From Comamonadaceae bacterium (GTDB lineage: Bacteria; Pseudomonadota; Gammaproteobacteria; Burkholderiales; Burkholderiaceae_C): DNA of 64,000 nt. The DNA is taken from positions 1 to 64,000 of the forward strand of contig CANJPU010000005.1 of NCBI GenBank assembly GCA_947476285.1, given 5' to 3'. Below, piece by piece: positions 17,437 through 26,969 of the stretch. Within the stretch, counting starts at the first letter, position 1, and each line of letters opens with the position of its first letter. A model generated the notes under the pieces. That model had not been told where the DNA came from. It saw nothing but the letters and a program-made list of their open reading frames with translations, and made no database searches. A program made the translations under genes and the position numbers.

Positions 17437-20400
17437 ATGCAAGCCACTGAACCCGACATCGACCTGGCCACCACTGACCTGGGCCCTCTGGCCTGGGTGC
17501 TTGATGAGCTTCGCAAGTCGCTGGAAGCCGCGTCGGCCGCTTTACGCCGCTTTGTGCGCGACACCGGTCTGGCCCGCGGCACCGACATGGCTTCGGTCGA
17601 TACCGGCCAACTTCGCATTGCGCGCCAGCAGCTGCACCAGGCCGTGGGCGCTCTGGAGATGGTCGGCCTGGCTGCGCCAGCGCAGGTACTGCGCTCGATG
17701 GAAGCGGCGGTGCAGAAATTCACCGAGAAGCCCGAGATATGCGACGAAGCCGCCGCCACTCAGGTTGATCGGGCCGGCGTTGCGCTGACCGAATACCTCG
17801 AAGGCGTGCTGATGGGCAAGACCGCATCAGCGGTGGGTTTGTTCGCGCAATACAGCCAGACCCAGCGACTCGCGGGTGCCGATCGAAATCATCCGGCTGA
17901 TCTGTGGGCCATGCCCTGGCGCTGGAACGATGTGTCCGCGCCTGCGGGCGCGCAGGCCTTGGCATATGGGCCGGTGGTGCGCGCTCGCATGGATCACGCA
18001 GTGCTCAGTCTGGTCAAGTCCGGCCATGTCGCTGCGGCAAGTGAATTGGTTGGCATCAGCCTGGGCTTGGCGCAGGCGCAAGAGGCCAGGCAGCCGCGCA
18101 TTTTCTGGCGGGTTTGCGCCGGATTTTTCGAGGCACTGGCGCTGGGATTGCTCAAACTCGATTTGCATCAGAAGCGCGCCGCGTCGCGCGTGCTGATGCA
18201 GTATGCGCTGCTGGCCAAGGGTGAGCTGGGCGTGTCCGACCGCCTGGTGCATGACCTGGTGTTCTTCTGTGCGCAAGCGGTGCCGGCCCCGGATGCTCAA
18301 GCGCCCAGCCTGCTCGCAGTGCGACAGGCCTGGGAGCTTGGCCGCTTCCCGCCGGTGGACTACGAAACCGTCCATTTCGGAAAGTTCGACCCCGCCGTGT
18401 TGGCGCAAGCGCGCAAGCGTGTTGCCATTGCCAAGGAGACCTGGGCGTTGCTGGCGGGTGGCGATGTGCACAAGCTCAAGCTGGCTTCGGATCAGTTCAA
18501 CCTGGTCGGCGAATCGCTGGCCCGGCTGCACCCGGAAAGCGCACCACTGGCACAGGCTCTGACGCAGGTGCTGGACACCATTGTCAAAACAGCCCGCCCG
18601 CCCGATGCCGAGGTCTCGATGGAGGTGGCCACCGCCGTGCTCTACCTGGAAGCAGCGCTGGAAGACCTGGACTCGGCCGGTGCGCAATTGGCTGATCGCA
18701 GCGGGCGGCTGGCCCAGCGCCTGCAGGCCGTGCGCGCGGGCGCAAAGGCAGAGCCGCTGGAAGCCTGGATGGAGGAGCTTGACCGCAAGGTGAGCGACCG
18801 CCAGACCATGGGCAGCGTCGTGGGCGAGTTGCGCAGCACCATGGCCGAGCTGGAGAAGCTGCTGGACCAATACTTTCGCAATCTGCAGGACAAGAGCCCT
18901 CTGCGCGAAGCACCCAACCACTTGATGCAGATGCGTGGCGTGCTGTCGGTCCTGGGCCTTGACCAGGCCGCGCAGGCTGTCCAGCACATGCGCGAGACGG
19001 TTGACGAGATCATCGACACCGAGATCGATCCGCAACGCTCGGGCAGTGCAGGCACCTTCGAGAGACTGGGCAACAACCTGGGCGCTCTGGGTTTCCTGAT
19101 CGACATGCTCAACTACCAGCCGACGCTGGCCAAGAAGCTGTTCGTCTATGACGAGGCGAGCGGCGAGTTGCGGCCCTTGATGGGGCGCGCCGCACCTGCC
19201 GCCAGAGAGCTGCCCGCCGCCCCAGCCAGCGTTCCCGTGGCGCAACCCACGCCGCCAGAGCCGGCGCCCGTGGCTGTGCCCGCGCCAGTGCAGAGCAACG
19301 ATGAGGATGACGAGCAGGAGTTGAAAGGCATCTTCCTGGACGAAGCCCGTGAGGTGGTTCAAAGTGGATTGACTGCGGTCGACGTGCTGTCTGCTGACCC
19401 CAGTGACACCGCCCAGCTCACCAGCTTGCGCCGGGCCTTTCACACCCTCAAGGGCAGCTCGCGCATGGTGGGACTGTCCGATTTCGGTGACGCCGCATGG
19501 TCTCTTGAGCAGGTGCTCAACACCTGGTTGGCTGACCAGAAGCCTGCTGGCGAAGACCTGCGCAGTCTGGCGAGCGAGGCCATGCGCGGCTTTGGCCGCT
19601 GGATAGAAGATGTGGCGTCCGGCAGCGACGCTGGATGGAAAGTGAGCATGTTCCGCGGTCCGGCCGATGCGCTGCGCACCGAGGGCCGCCTCATCCCATT
19701 CGAGTGGCCGCAAGGCACCCAGGCGCCGGCGCCTGGGCAAGCGGCCGCGCCGCAAGAGCCGCCCGTGTTCGATCTGGATTTCTCGGATGAAGCCGGCACT
19801 GAAGCGTCCACCGCGCAGGAACCGCAGACGAGTGAAGCTTCTGACGAACTGTCGGCAGATTTTGATTTCGAGCTGCCAGTGGTGCCCGGCGCCGACCAGC
19901 CGCCGCCCCTGCAGTTGCCAGCCGAGATCGATGGCATCGATCTGCCCAGCCTCGCGCAAATTGCGCAGCCGCAGCCAGAACCCGAGCCGGATGCAGCCGT
20001 CGATGTGTCTGAGGACGATGACCAGATCAAGGTGATCGGTGACCTTCGTATCGGCATTCCCCTGTACAACGTCTATCTCAACGAGGCCGATGAATGGTCG
20101 CGCAGGCTGGTGACCGAAGTGGACGAATGGGCATTGGAGCTCAATCGCCCGGTTCTTGATTCGACAGTCGCACTGGCGCATTCTTTGGCGGGCAGCTCCG
20201 CGACGGTCGGCTTCATGACGCTGTCGGAGATCGCACGCGCGCTGGAAGCGGCCTTGCAGCAGACCCAGCCACTGGCCTGGGGTACGCCGCAACACGGCAA
20301 GGCCTTTGTCGAGGCGGCCGAGGAAATCCGGCGTCTGCTGCATCAGTTCGCGGCGGGCTTTCTCAAGGATGCCAATCCGGCGGCGATTTCCGCGCTGCTT

Positions 20401-22935
20401 GCGCTGAAAGACCTTGATATTCCGAAGCGTGGCGAAGCGCCCGACGCACAAGTCGACGACCAGCCCCTGCCAACGCCGGCGCCAGTGGCCGCCAATGTGA
20501 TCGCGCTTCGCGCGTTCGCCCCCGCAGCCGTAACGTCCGCGCAGAGCGACGCACCATCGATCAGCAGGCGCGAGGGCGAGCTGCCGGCGGCGCACGACGA
20601 CATTGATTTCGCCGACGCGATTGATCCCGACCTGTTCCAGATTTTCGAGGAAGAAGCGGCTGAGCTCATGCCGCAGATCGGCAGTGCCCTGCGCCAGTGG
20701 GTGGCACGGCCTGACAATCGCAGCGCGCGTGACGAAGTACTGCGTGGTCTGCACACCCTCAAGGGCAGCGCACGCCTGGCCGGCGCGCTGCGCCTGGGCG
20801 AGCTGGCTCACCGAATGGAGTCGCAGATCGAGAGCCTGGGCTCACAGACTTTGCCCAGCGCCGAGATCGAGCCCCTGCTTTATTTGCTCGATGGCATGCA
20901 GGGCAACTTCGACAAGCTGCGCCTGCCCGCGCCCGCGCAGGCCGTGGACACCGAAGCGCTCCAGCCGCCTTCGCAGCCAGAGGCCGCCGGGCAAGACGCA
21001 GGCACTGACACCGAGCAGCCCGCACGCGCACTGCTGGCCCGCCCCGTGACCACCCACCTGGCCCCGGCCCGTGCGGCAGCCAACCAGGCGGTGCGAGTGC
21101 GCTCGCAATTGCTTGATCGCTTGGTGGCCCAGGCCGGCGAGGTGATGATGACCCGCACCCGTCTGGAAGCCGAGCTGCGGCAACTGCGAAGCTCATTGTC
21201 CGATCTGGATGGCAACCTGGAGCGCCTACGTGGCCAGTTGCGCGACATCGAGCTACAGGCAGAGACGCAAATGCAATCGCGCATGGCGCAGGCCAAGGAC
21301 TCAGCGGCGGGATTCGATCCGCTGGAGTTCGACCGCTTCACCCGAGTGCAAGAGCTCACTCGCATGATGGCCGAGTCGGTCAACGATGTGGCCACCGTGC
21401 AGCGCAACCTGGAGCGCACAGTGGAGGCGACCGAAGACGACTTGGTCGCACAGGCGCGCCAAACCCGCGAACTGCAGCGCGACCTGCTGCGCACCCGTAT
21501 GGTCGAGTTCGAGGGCATTGCCGATCGCCTCTACCGCGTGATCCGCATGGCCGCCAAGGAAACGGGCAAGCAGGTCAAGCTGGACATCCACGGCGGCTCC
21601 ATCGAGATGGACCGCGGTGTGCTCGATCGCCTGACCCCGGCCTTCGAGCACCTGCTGCGCAACTGTGTGGCGCACGGCATCGAGACCCCGGCCGCACGCG
21701 CGGCTGCTGGCAAGGACGCAACCGGCAGCATCCTGATCGAGCTGCGCCACGATGGCAACGACGTGTCGGTGGAGTTTCACGATGACGGCGCTGGTCTGGA
21801 TCTGGCACGCATTCGCGAGAAGGCCAGTCAACAGGGGTTGATCGCACCTGGCCAGGAGCTTGGCGACCAGGACACAGCCAACCTGATCTTTCTGCCTGGC
21901 TTTACCACTGCCACGGAAGTCACCGAGCTGTCGGGTCGGGGCATCGGCATGGATGTGGTGCGCGCACAGATCAATGCAGTGGGCGGACGCATCGAGCTTT
22001 CCAGCGCAGCCGGTCAGGGCACACGCTTCAAGCTCGTGCTGCCCCTGACCACGGCGGTCACCCAGGTGGTGATGATTCGCTGCGGCAAGTTCTCCTTTGG
22101 CGTGCCCGCCAACCTGATCGAGGTCGTTCGCCGCGTGCCGGCCAAGGACGTTCAGCAGGCCTACAACTCAGGTCTTTACGCGATGGGCGAGGAGTCGATT
22201 GCGTTCTTCTGGTCCGGCGCCTTGTTGCAATCATCGGCTTGCAGCCTTGAGCCGCAGACCAAGACACTGCCGGTGGTGGTGCTGCGCAGCGCTGCGCAGC
22301 GCGTGGCCATGCATGTGGACGAGGTGCTGGGCAATCAGGAAGTGGTGGTCAAGAACCTTGGGCCTCAGCTCTCGCGTCTGCCGGGCTTGGTTGGCATGAC
22401 CGTGCTGGCATCCGGCGCGGTGGTGCTGATCTACAACCCAGTGGCTCTGAGCACGGTCTATGGTGAGCAGGCCAGGCGCATGAGCGCTGACAAGGCGCAG
22501 CCCGAGATGCTGGAGAGAGCCGGCGAGACCCCGCCAGAAGCGCCGCCGCAGATACCTCTGGTACTGGTGGTGGACGACTCCATCACCGTGCGGCGCGTGA
22601 CGCAGCGACTCTTGCAGCGCGAGGGTTACCGCGTCGCGCTAGCCAATGATGGCCTGCACGCGCTGGAGCGGCTCGCAGAAGAAAAGCCGGCGGTGGTTCT
22701 GTCGGACATCGAGATGCCCCGCATGGATGGCTTCGATCTGGTGCGGCACATCCGCAATGATGCGCGCTTGAAAGACCTGCCGGTGGTGATGATCACCTCA
22801 CGCATTGCGCAAAAGCACCGCGACCTCGCACGCGAGCTGGGTGTGGACCACTACCTGGGCAAGCCCTACTCGGAAGAGGAAATGCTCAGTCTGGTCAAGC
22901 ACTACAGCGCGGCATCGGCATCCACATCGGCCTGA
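17437..22935 (+). CDS. pilL: Hybrid chemotaxis histidine kinase PilL/ChpA
   Basis: This 1832-residue CheA-type kinase drives the Pil-Chp system. Histidine-phosphotransfer modules centre on His669 (FHTLKGSSRM), His915 (AHSLAGSSATVGF) and His1106 (LHTLKGSARLAG), with Pro/Ala-rich linkers between them. These are followed by a dimerisation coiled coil, the HATPase (LLRNCVAHGIE, DDGAGLD, LSGRGIGMDVV), a CheW domain, and a C-terminal receiver with Asp1757 (LSDIEMPRMDGF). The first 600 residues hold a divergent FimL-like region. It ends 34 bases inside the convergent photolyase gene. Large size and multiple Hpt domains are normal for ChpA-type kinases. Confidence 0.95.
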   Translation: MQATEPDIDLATTDLGPLAWVLDELRKSLEAASAALRRFVRDTGLARGTDMASVDTGQLRIARQQLHQAVGALEMVGLAAPAQVLRSMEAAVQKFTEKPEICDEAAATQVDRAGVALTEYLEGVLMGKTASAVGLFAQYSQTQRLAGADRNHPADLWAMPWRWNDVSAPAGAQALAYGPVVRARMDHAVLSLVKSGHVAAASELVGISLGLAQAQEARQPRIFWRVCAGFFEALALGLLKLDLHQKRAASRVLMQYALLAKGELGVSDRLVHDLVFFCAQAVPAPDAQAPSLLAVRQAWELGRFPPVDYETVHFGKFDPAVLAQARKRVAIAKETWALLAGGDVHKLKLASDQFNLVGESLARLHPESAPLAQALTQVLDTIVKTARPPDAEVSMEVATAVLYLEAALEDLDSAGAQLADRSGRLAQRLQAVRAGAKAEPLEAWMEELDRKVSDRQTMGSVVGELRSTMAELEKLLDQYFRNLQDKSPLREAPNHLMQMRGVLSVLGLDQAAQAVQHMRETVDEIIDTEIDPQRSGSAGTFERLGNNLGALGFLIDMLNYQPTLAKKLFVYDEASGELRPLMGRAAPAARELPAAPASVPVAQPTPPEPAPVAVPAPVQSNDEDDEQELKGIFLDEAREVVQSGLTAVDVLSADPSDTAQLTSLRRAFHTLKGSSRMVGLSDFGDAAWSLEQVLNTWLADQKPAGEDLRSLASEAMRGFGRWIEDVASGSDAGWKVSMFRGPADALRTEGRLIPFEWPQGTQAPAPGQAAAPQEPPVFDLDFSDEAGTEASTAQEPQTSEASDELSADFDFELPVVPGADQPPPLQLPAEIDGIDLPSLAQIAQPQPEPEPDAAVDVSEDDDQIKVIGDLRIGIPLYNVYLNEADEWSRRLVTEVDEWALELNRPVLDSTVALAHSLAGSSATVGFMTLSEIARALEAALQQTQPLAWGTPQHGKAFVEAAEEIRRLLHQFAAGFLKDANPAAISALLALKDLDIPKRGEAPDAQVDDQPLPTPAPVAANVIALRAFAPAAVTSAQSDAPSISRREGELPAAHDDIDFADAIDPDLFQIFEEEAAELMPQIGSALRQWVARPDNRSARDEVLRGLHTLKGSARLAGALRLGELAHRMESQIESLGSQTLPSAEIEPLLYLLDGMQGNFDKLRLPAPAQAVDTEALQPPSQPEAAGQDAGTDTEQPARALLARPVTTHLAPARAAANQAVRVRSQLLDRLVAQAGEVMMTRTRLEAELRQLRSSLSDLDGNLERLRGQLRDIELQAETQMQSRMAQAKDSAAGFDPLEFDRFTRVQELTRMMAESVNDVATVQRNLERTVEATEDDLVAQARQTRELQRDLLRTRMVEFEGIADRLYRVIRMAAKETGKQVKLDIHGGSIEMDRGVLDRLTPAFEHLLRNCVAHGIETPAARAAAGKDATGSILIELRHDGNDVSVEFHDDGAGLDLARIREKASQQGLIAPGQELGDQDTANLIFLPGFTTATEVTELSGRGIGMDVVRAQINAVGGRIELSSAAGQGTRFKLVLPLTTAVTQVVMIRCGKFSFGVPANLIEVVRRVPAKDVQQAYNSGLYAMGEESIAFFWSGALLQSSACSLEPQTKTLPVVVLRSAAQRVAMHVDEVLGNQEVVVKNLGPQLSRLPGLVGMTVLASGAVVLIYNPVALSTVYGEQARRMSADKAQPEMLERAGETPPEAPPQIPLVLVVDDSITVRRVTQRLLQREGYRVALANDGLHALERLAEEKPAVVLSDIEMPRMDGFDLVRHIRNDARLKDLPVVMITSRIAQKHRDLARELGVDHYLGKPYSEEEMLSLVKHYSAASASTSA

Positions 22936-24425
22936 TCGGCCCTGGCCTTTCTCACGACGGCGTAGCGGCGCAGTGTGCGTTCGCGTGCCTCGTCATGCGC
23001 AACGACCGGCAAGGGATAGTCGCGCCCCAGCACCACGCCGGCCGCCGCCAGCTCCAGCGGGCCGGCCAACCACGGCGCATGCAGGGACTGGCCTGGCAAC
23101 TGTGCCAGTTGCGGCAGATAGCGTTTGATGAAGCCGCCATCGGGATCGAACTTGCGGCTCTGGCTGACTGGATTGAAGATGCGAAAGTAGGGCTGGGCAT
23201 CGCAGCCGCTGGAGCTGGCCCACTGCCAGCCGCCATTGTTGGCCGCCAGATCGTAGTCATTGAGGTGCTCTGCGAAATAGCGTTCGCCCCAGCGCCAGTC
23301 CAGCCCCAAGTCTTTGGTGAGAAAGCTGGCCACCACCATGCGCAGTCGGTTGTGCATATAGCCGGTACGATTGATCTGCGCCATGGCCGCATCCACCAGT
23401 GGATAGCCTGTGCGGCCTTCGCACCAGGCCGCGAACAGCGCCTGCGCATGCGAGCCGCTTTCCCACTCAATGGCGTCGTAGGCAGGGCGAAAGCTGTGGC
23501 TCTCGCCAGAGGCGTCGCATACATGCGGAAAATTCGCCAGCACCTGGAAGTAGAAATCACGCCAGATCAACTCGCCCAGCCAGGTGGCGGCGCCCTCGCT
23601 GGCCTGGCTTGCGCGTGCGTGCGCGCGGGCGACGAGTTCGCGGATGGACACCGTGCCAAAGCGCAGATGCACGCTCAGGTAGCTTGGGCCTTTGATCGCA
23701 GGGAAATCGCGCGTCTGCCGATAGCGGTCCATGCGCAGGGCGAAATCCTCCAGCAGCGCGTGTGCCCCGGTGCTGCCCATCGGAATTTGCAACTCGCGCA
23801 GGTTGGTCTGTTCAAAACCCAGATCGGCCAGCGTGGGCAGCTTGCAGCGCAGTGCCAGCGGCCGAGGCGCCAGGTGCGAAGCGTTCTTGTCGATAGCATG
23901 GGGCGCTAGGTCGCCCCGGTCCAGCCGTGCCAGCCAGGCCTTCTTGTAGGGAGTGAAGACGCTGTAGGCTGTGCCCGCCTGTGTCAGCAGCTCCGCCTTC
24001 TCGAACACCACCTGGTCCTTGAATGTGTGCAGTGCAATGCCCGCTTGTGTCAGCGCGCGGGCACAGGCCGCGTCACGTGCGAGCGCGGCGGGCTCATAGT
24101 CGTGGTTGGCAAATACCGCGTCCACGCCAAGTTCGCGGGCCACACGCTCAATCTCAGGGGCGGCAAAGCCGTGGCGCACGATCAGGCCGGCATGGGGCCC
24201 CGCCAGGCGGCGCAAGTTCTCGTCCAGGCAAGCCAGCGATTCGCGGATGAACTCGACGCGCCGGTCACGCCGGGTCGGCAGCCGGTCCAGGATGGTGCGG
24301 TCGAAAACGAATACGCAGTGCACCTGTGAGCAAGACGCAAGTGCCTTGTGCAAGGCCGCGTTGTCGTGGGCGCGCAGGTCGCGGCGAAACCACATCAGAC
24401 CTGTGGCGTAGGTAGTTTGCATCAC
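22902..24425 (-). CDS. phrB: Deoxyribodipyrimidine (CPD) photolyase
   Basis: This 507-residue FAD enzyme repairs UV-induced cyclobutane dimers with blue light. The antenna domain begins GLMWFRRDLRAHDNAAL. The FAD domain has PSYLSVHLRFGTVSIREL, ELIWRDFYFQVL, GYPLVDAAMAQINRTGYMHN and WASSSGCDAQPYFRIFNP, the usual class I set. It is transcribed toward pilL with a 34-base 3' overlap and is divergent from yqgE with a 21-base gap, so promoters must overlap the coding ends. Confidence 0.96.
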   Translation of the reverse strand: MMQTTYATGLMWFRRDLRAHDNAALHKALASCSQVHCVFVFDRTILDRLPTRRDRRVEFIRESLACLDENLRRLAGPHAGLIVRHGFAAPEIERVARELGVDAVFANHDYEPAALARDAACARALTQAGIALHTFKDQVVFEKAELLTQAGTAYSVFTPYKKAWLARLDRGDLAPHAIDKNASHLAPRPLALRCKLPTLADLGFEQTNLRELQIPMGSTGAHALLEDFALRMDRYRQTRDFPAIKGPSYLSVHLRFGTVSIRELVARAHARASQASEGAATWLGELIWRDFYFQVLANFPHVCDASGESHSFRPAYDAIEWESGSHAQALFAAWCEGRTGYPLVDAAMAQINRTGYMHNRLRMVVASFLTKDLGLDWRWGERYFAEHLNDYDLAANNGGWQWASSSGCDAQPYFRIFNPVSQSRKFDPDGGFIKRYLPQLAQLPGQSLHAPWLAGPLELAAAGVVLGRDYPLPVVAHDEARERTLRRYAVVRKARADQADVDADAAL

Positions 24426-24446
24426 TGGGCGTTAAAATTGCCCATC

Positions 24447-25046
24447 ATGCCCTCCGAAGTACCTTCAATCAACCTGACGCATCATTTCCTGATTGCGATG
24501 CCGGGCCTGGAGGATGCGGCCTTCGCCAAGAGCGTGGTGTACCTGTGCGAGCACAGCGCCCGCGGCGCCCTGGGGCTTGTCATCAACAAGCCCAGCGACA
24601 TCCTCTTGCGCCAGCTTTTCGACAAGGTGGAACTCCCCCTCGACCGCGAGGACCTGGCCGCCACACAGGTGTTTCAAGGCGGGCCGGTACAGACCGAGCG
24701 CGGTTTTGTGCTGCATGAGGCGGTGTTTGCCGATGGCGAGGCTCCCAGCGAGCCGGTCTATGCCTCCACCATGACCATCCCCGGCGGCCTGGAGATGACC
24801 ACCTCCAAGGACGTGCTGGAGGCGCTTTCCACTGGCGCCGGTCCGCGCAAACTGCTGGTGTCGCTGGGCTATTCCGCCTGGGGCGAGGGCCAGCTCGAAT
24901 CGGAGCTGGCCGAGAACAGTTGGCTCACAGTGGAAGCCGATCCAGCCGTCATCTTCGACACCCCGGTGGAGCAGCGCTACGAAAAGGCCTTGTCGCTCCT
25001 GGGGCTGCAGTCGTGGATGCTGTCTCGCGAAGCGGGGCATGCATGA
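24447..25046 (+). CDS. yqgE: YqgE/AlgH family (UPF0301) protein
   Basis: This 199-residue cytoplasmic protein of unknown biochemical role has the family features LTHHFLIAMPGLEDAAFAKSVVYLCEH, GALGLVINKP, and FQGGPVQTERGFVLH. The ATG at 24447 is chosen because the track's extra N-terminus lies in the photolyase gene. In many proteobacteria it precedes ruvX and the pyr genes, as here. The AlgH name comes from alginate regulation in Pseudomonas. Confidence 0.95.
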   Translation: MPSEVPSINLTHHFLIAMPGLEDAAFAKSVVYLCEHSARGALGLVINKPSDILLRQLFDKVELPLDREDLAATQVFQGGPVQTERGFVLHEAVFADGEAPSEPVYASTMTIPGGLEMTTSKDVLEALSTGAGPRKLLVSLGYSAWGEGQLESELAENSWLTVEADPAVIFDTPVEQRYEKALSLLGLQSWMLSREAGHA

Positions 25047-25456
25047 GCCTGGCGGCTTTGAACGTCCCCGAGCACTTCCAGACCTTTCTTGCTTTCGATT
25101 ACGGCATCAAGCGCACCGGCGTTGCCGTGGGCAACCGCCTGCTGCGCACGGCAACGCCGCAGGCCACGATACGAGCTGAAGGCGCTGCCCGGCTGGAGCA
25201 GGCGCAGATTCGGGTGCGGCAATGGCAGCCCGACGCGCTGGTGGTGGGCGTACCCTTCCATCCGGATGGCGCAAGCCACGACAATACGGCGCGGGCGCTC
25301 AAATTCGCTCGCCAGTTGCGCGAACGCCTGAAGCTGACGGTGTACGAGGTCGATGAACGCTACAGCACCACCGAGGCGCTGGCCTCTGGCGCGTCCGATG
25401 CCGACGCAGGCGCCGCCTGCGTCATTCTTGAACAGTTTTTAAGGAGCCTGCCGTGA
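25043..25456 (+). CDS. ruvX: Putative pre-16S rRNA nuclease RuvX/YqgF
   Basis: This 137-residue RNase H-fold nuclease probably matures the 16S rRNA 5' end. It starts at the ATG overlapping the yqgE stop. Motifs are LAFDYGIKRTGVAVGN (first catalytic Asp), DALVVGVPFHPDG and VDERYSTTEA, with DAGAACVILEQFL at the end. Overlaps on both sides (ATGA and GTGA) show a tight operon. Confidence 0.95.
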   Translation: MSLAALNVPEHFQTFLAFDYGIKRTGVAVGNRLLRTATPQATIRAEGAARLEQAQIRVRQWQPDALVVGVPFHPDGASHDNTARALKFARQLRERLKLTVYEVDERYSTTEALASGASDADAGAACVILEQFLRSLP

Positions 25457-25977
25457 CACACCCCAGCAAGGCCGACGTGCTGCTGCCGGACGCCCAGGCG
25501 CTCTACCGCGAGCTGCTGGCCGGCGTGCGCGCACTGCGCGCACCCGATGCACATCTGGTGGGCATCACCTCCGGCGGTGCCTGGTTGGCGCAGCGCCTGC
25601 AGCATGACCTGGGCCTTTCCGGCGAGCCCGGCGTGATCTCCTCGGCCATGCACCGGGATGATTTCTCCAAACGCGGCCTGACGGGTGCGGGGCAGCAGAC
25701 GCAGCTGGGCTTCGATGTGAACGAAGCCCACATCATCTTGCTCGACGATGTGCTCTACACCGGGCGCACCATTCGGGCGGTGCTCAATGAACTGTTCGAC
25801 TACGGCCGCCCAGCCAGCGTGAAGCTGGCGGTGCTGGTCGATCGGGGTGGCCGCGAACTGCCAGTGCAGGCTGATTTCGCGGCGGCGCGGGTGGCACTGC
25901 CGGCCACGCAGTCGCTGGCGCTGGCGCGCGATGCGCAAGGGGGCTTTCGCTTCGAGGTCGAGACCCTTCCAACCTGA
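25453..25977 (+). CDS. pyrR: PyrR-type uracil phosphoribosyltransferase/regulator
   Basis: This 174-residue PRTase-fold protein starts at GTG, overlapping the ruvX stop. The PRPP-binding loop is [20 protein letters not shown] and the flexible loop region is [14 protein letters not shown]. In Gram-positives PyrR controls pyr attenuation by binding RNA; I see no clear pyr attenuator here, so in this operon it may act mainly as uracil phosphoribosyltransferase. Confidence 0.93.
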   Translation: MTHPSKADVLLPDAQALYRELLAGVRALRAPDAHLVGITSGGAWLAQRLQHDLGLSGEPGVISSAMHRDDFSKRGLTGAGQQTQLGFDVNEAHIILLDDVLYTGRTIRAVLNELFDYGRPASVKLAVLVDRGGRELPVQADFAAARVALPATQSLALARDAQGGFRFEVETLPT

Positions 25978-25996
25978 GCCTTCTGGAACACCTCAC

Positions 25997-26959
25997 ATGC
26001 TCTACAAGAAAAACCCACAACTGAACAAGAACGGCGAGTTGGTCCACCTGTTGTCAGTGGAAGGACTGCCGCGCGAAATTCTCACCCACATCCTGGACAC
26101 CGCTTCCAGCTTTGTGAGCGTGAGCGACCGCGAAGTCAAGAAAGTGCCCCTGCTGCGCGGCAAGAGCGTGTTCAACCTGTTCTTCGAGAACTCCACGCGC
26201 ACCCGCACCACCTTCGAGATCGCGGCCACGCGCTTGTCCGCCGACGTCATCAACCTGGACATCGCGCGGTCATCGGCATCCAAGGGCGAATCGCTGCTTG
26301 ACACCATTGCCAATCTCTCGGCCATGGCTGCCGATCTGTTCGTGGTGCGGCACAGCGAATCGGGCGCACCTTACCTGATCGCCCAGCATGTTGCGCCACA
26401 TGTGCATGTGATCAATGCCGGCGACGGCCGCCATGCGCACCCGACCCAGGGCTTGCTGGACATGTACACCATCCGGCACTACAAGAAGGACTTCAGCAAA
26501 CTCACCGTGGCCATCGTGGGAGATGTATTGCACTCGCGCGTGGCCCGCTCGGACATTCACGCGCTGACCACCCTGGGCTGCCCCGAGGTGCGTGTGGTGG
26601 GGCCCAAGACACTGGTGCCGGCCGACATGGCGCAAATGGGTGTGCGGGTCTGCCACAGCCTGGAAGAGGGCATACGCGGCTGCGATGTGATCATCATGCT
26701 GCGGCTGCAGAACGAACGCATGAGCGGCGCGCTCTTGCCTTCTTCGCAAGAGTTCTTCAAGAGTTACGGTCTCACGCCGCAGAAGCTGTTGCTGGCCCGG
26801 CCCGATGCCATCGTGATGCACCCCGGCCCCATCAACCGCGGCGTCGAGATCGACTCTGCGGTGGTGGACGGCAAGCAAAGCGTGATCCTGCCGCAAGTCA
26901 CATTTGGCATCGCGGTGCGCATGGCGGTGATGAGCATCGTGGCCGGCAACGAAGCATGA
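25997..26959 (+). CDS. pyrB: Aspartate carbamoyltransferase, catalytic subunit
   Basis: This 320-residue enzyme forms carbamoyl aspartate, the first committed step of pyrimidine synthesis. The ATG at 25997 gives [20 protein letters not shown]. It carries [13 protein letters not shown] (carbamoyl phosphate site), the [12 protein letters not shown] block and [12 protein letters not shown]. No pyrI is present. It is followed after 10 bases by a dihydroorotase-like gene, as in class A ATCases that form dodecamers with PyrC or inactive PyrC'. Confidence 0.97.
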   Translation: MLYKKNPQLNKNGELVHLLSVEGLPREILTHILDTASSFVSVSDREVKKVPLLRGKSVFNLFFENSTRTRTTFEIAATRLSADVINLDIARSSASKGESLLDTIANLSAMAADLFVVRHSESGAPYLIAQHVAPHVHVINAGDGRHAHPTQGLLDMYTIRHYKKDFSKLTVAIVGDVLHSRVARSDIHALTTLGCPEVRVVGPKTLVPADMAQMGVRVCHSLEEGIRGCDVIIMLRLQNERMSGALLPSSQEFFKSYGLTPQKLLLARPDAIVMHPGPINRGVEIDSAVVDGKQSVILPQVTFGIAVRMAVMSIVAGNEA

Positions 26960-26969
26960 GAAGCCCAGC

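Noticed and set aside
17827-20811. 994-residue antisense ORF
   Set aside because: It lies opposite pilL, is Arg/Gln/His-rich with no domain, and is explained by high GC codon use of the real gene.
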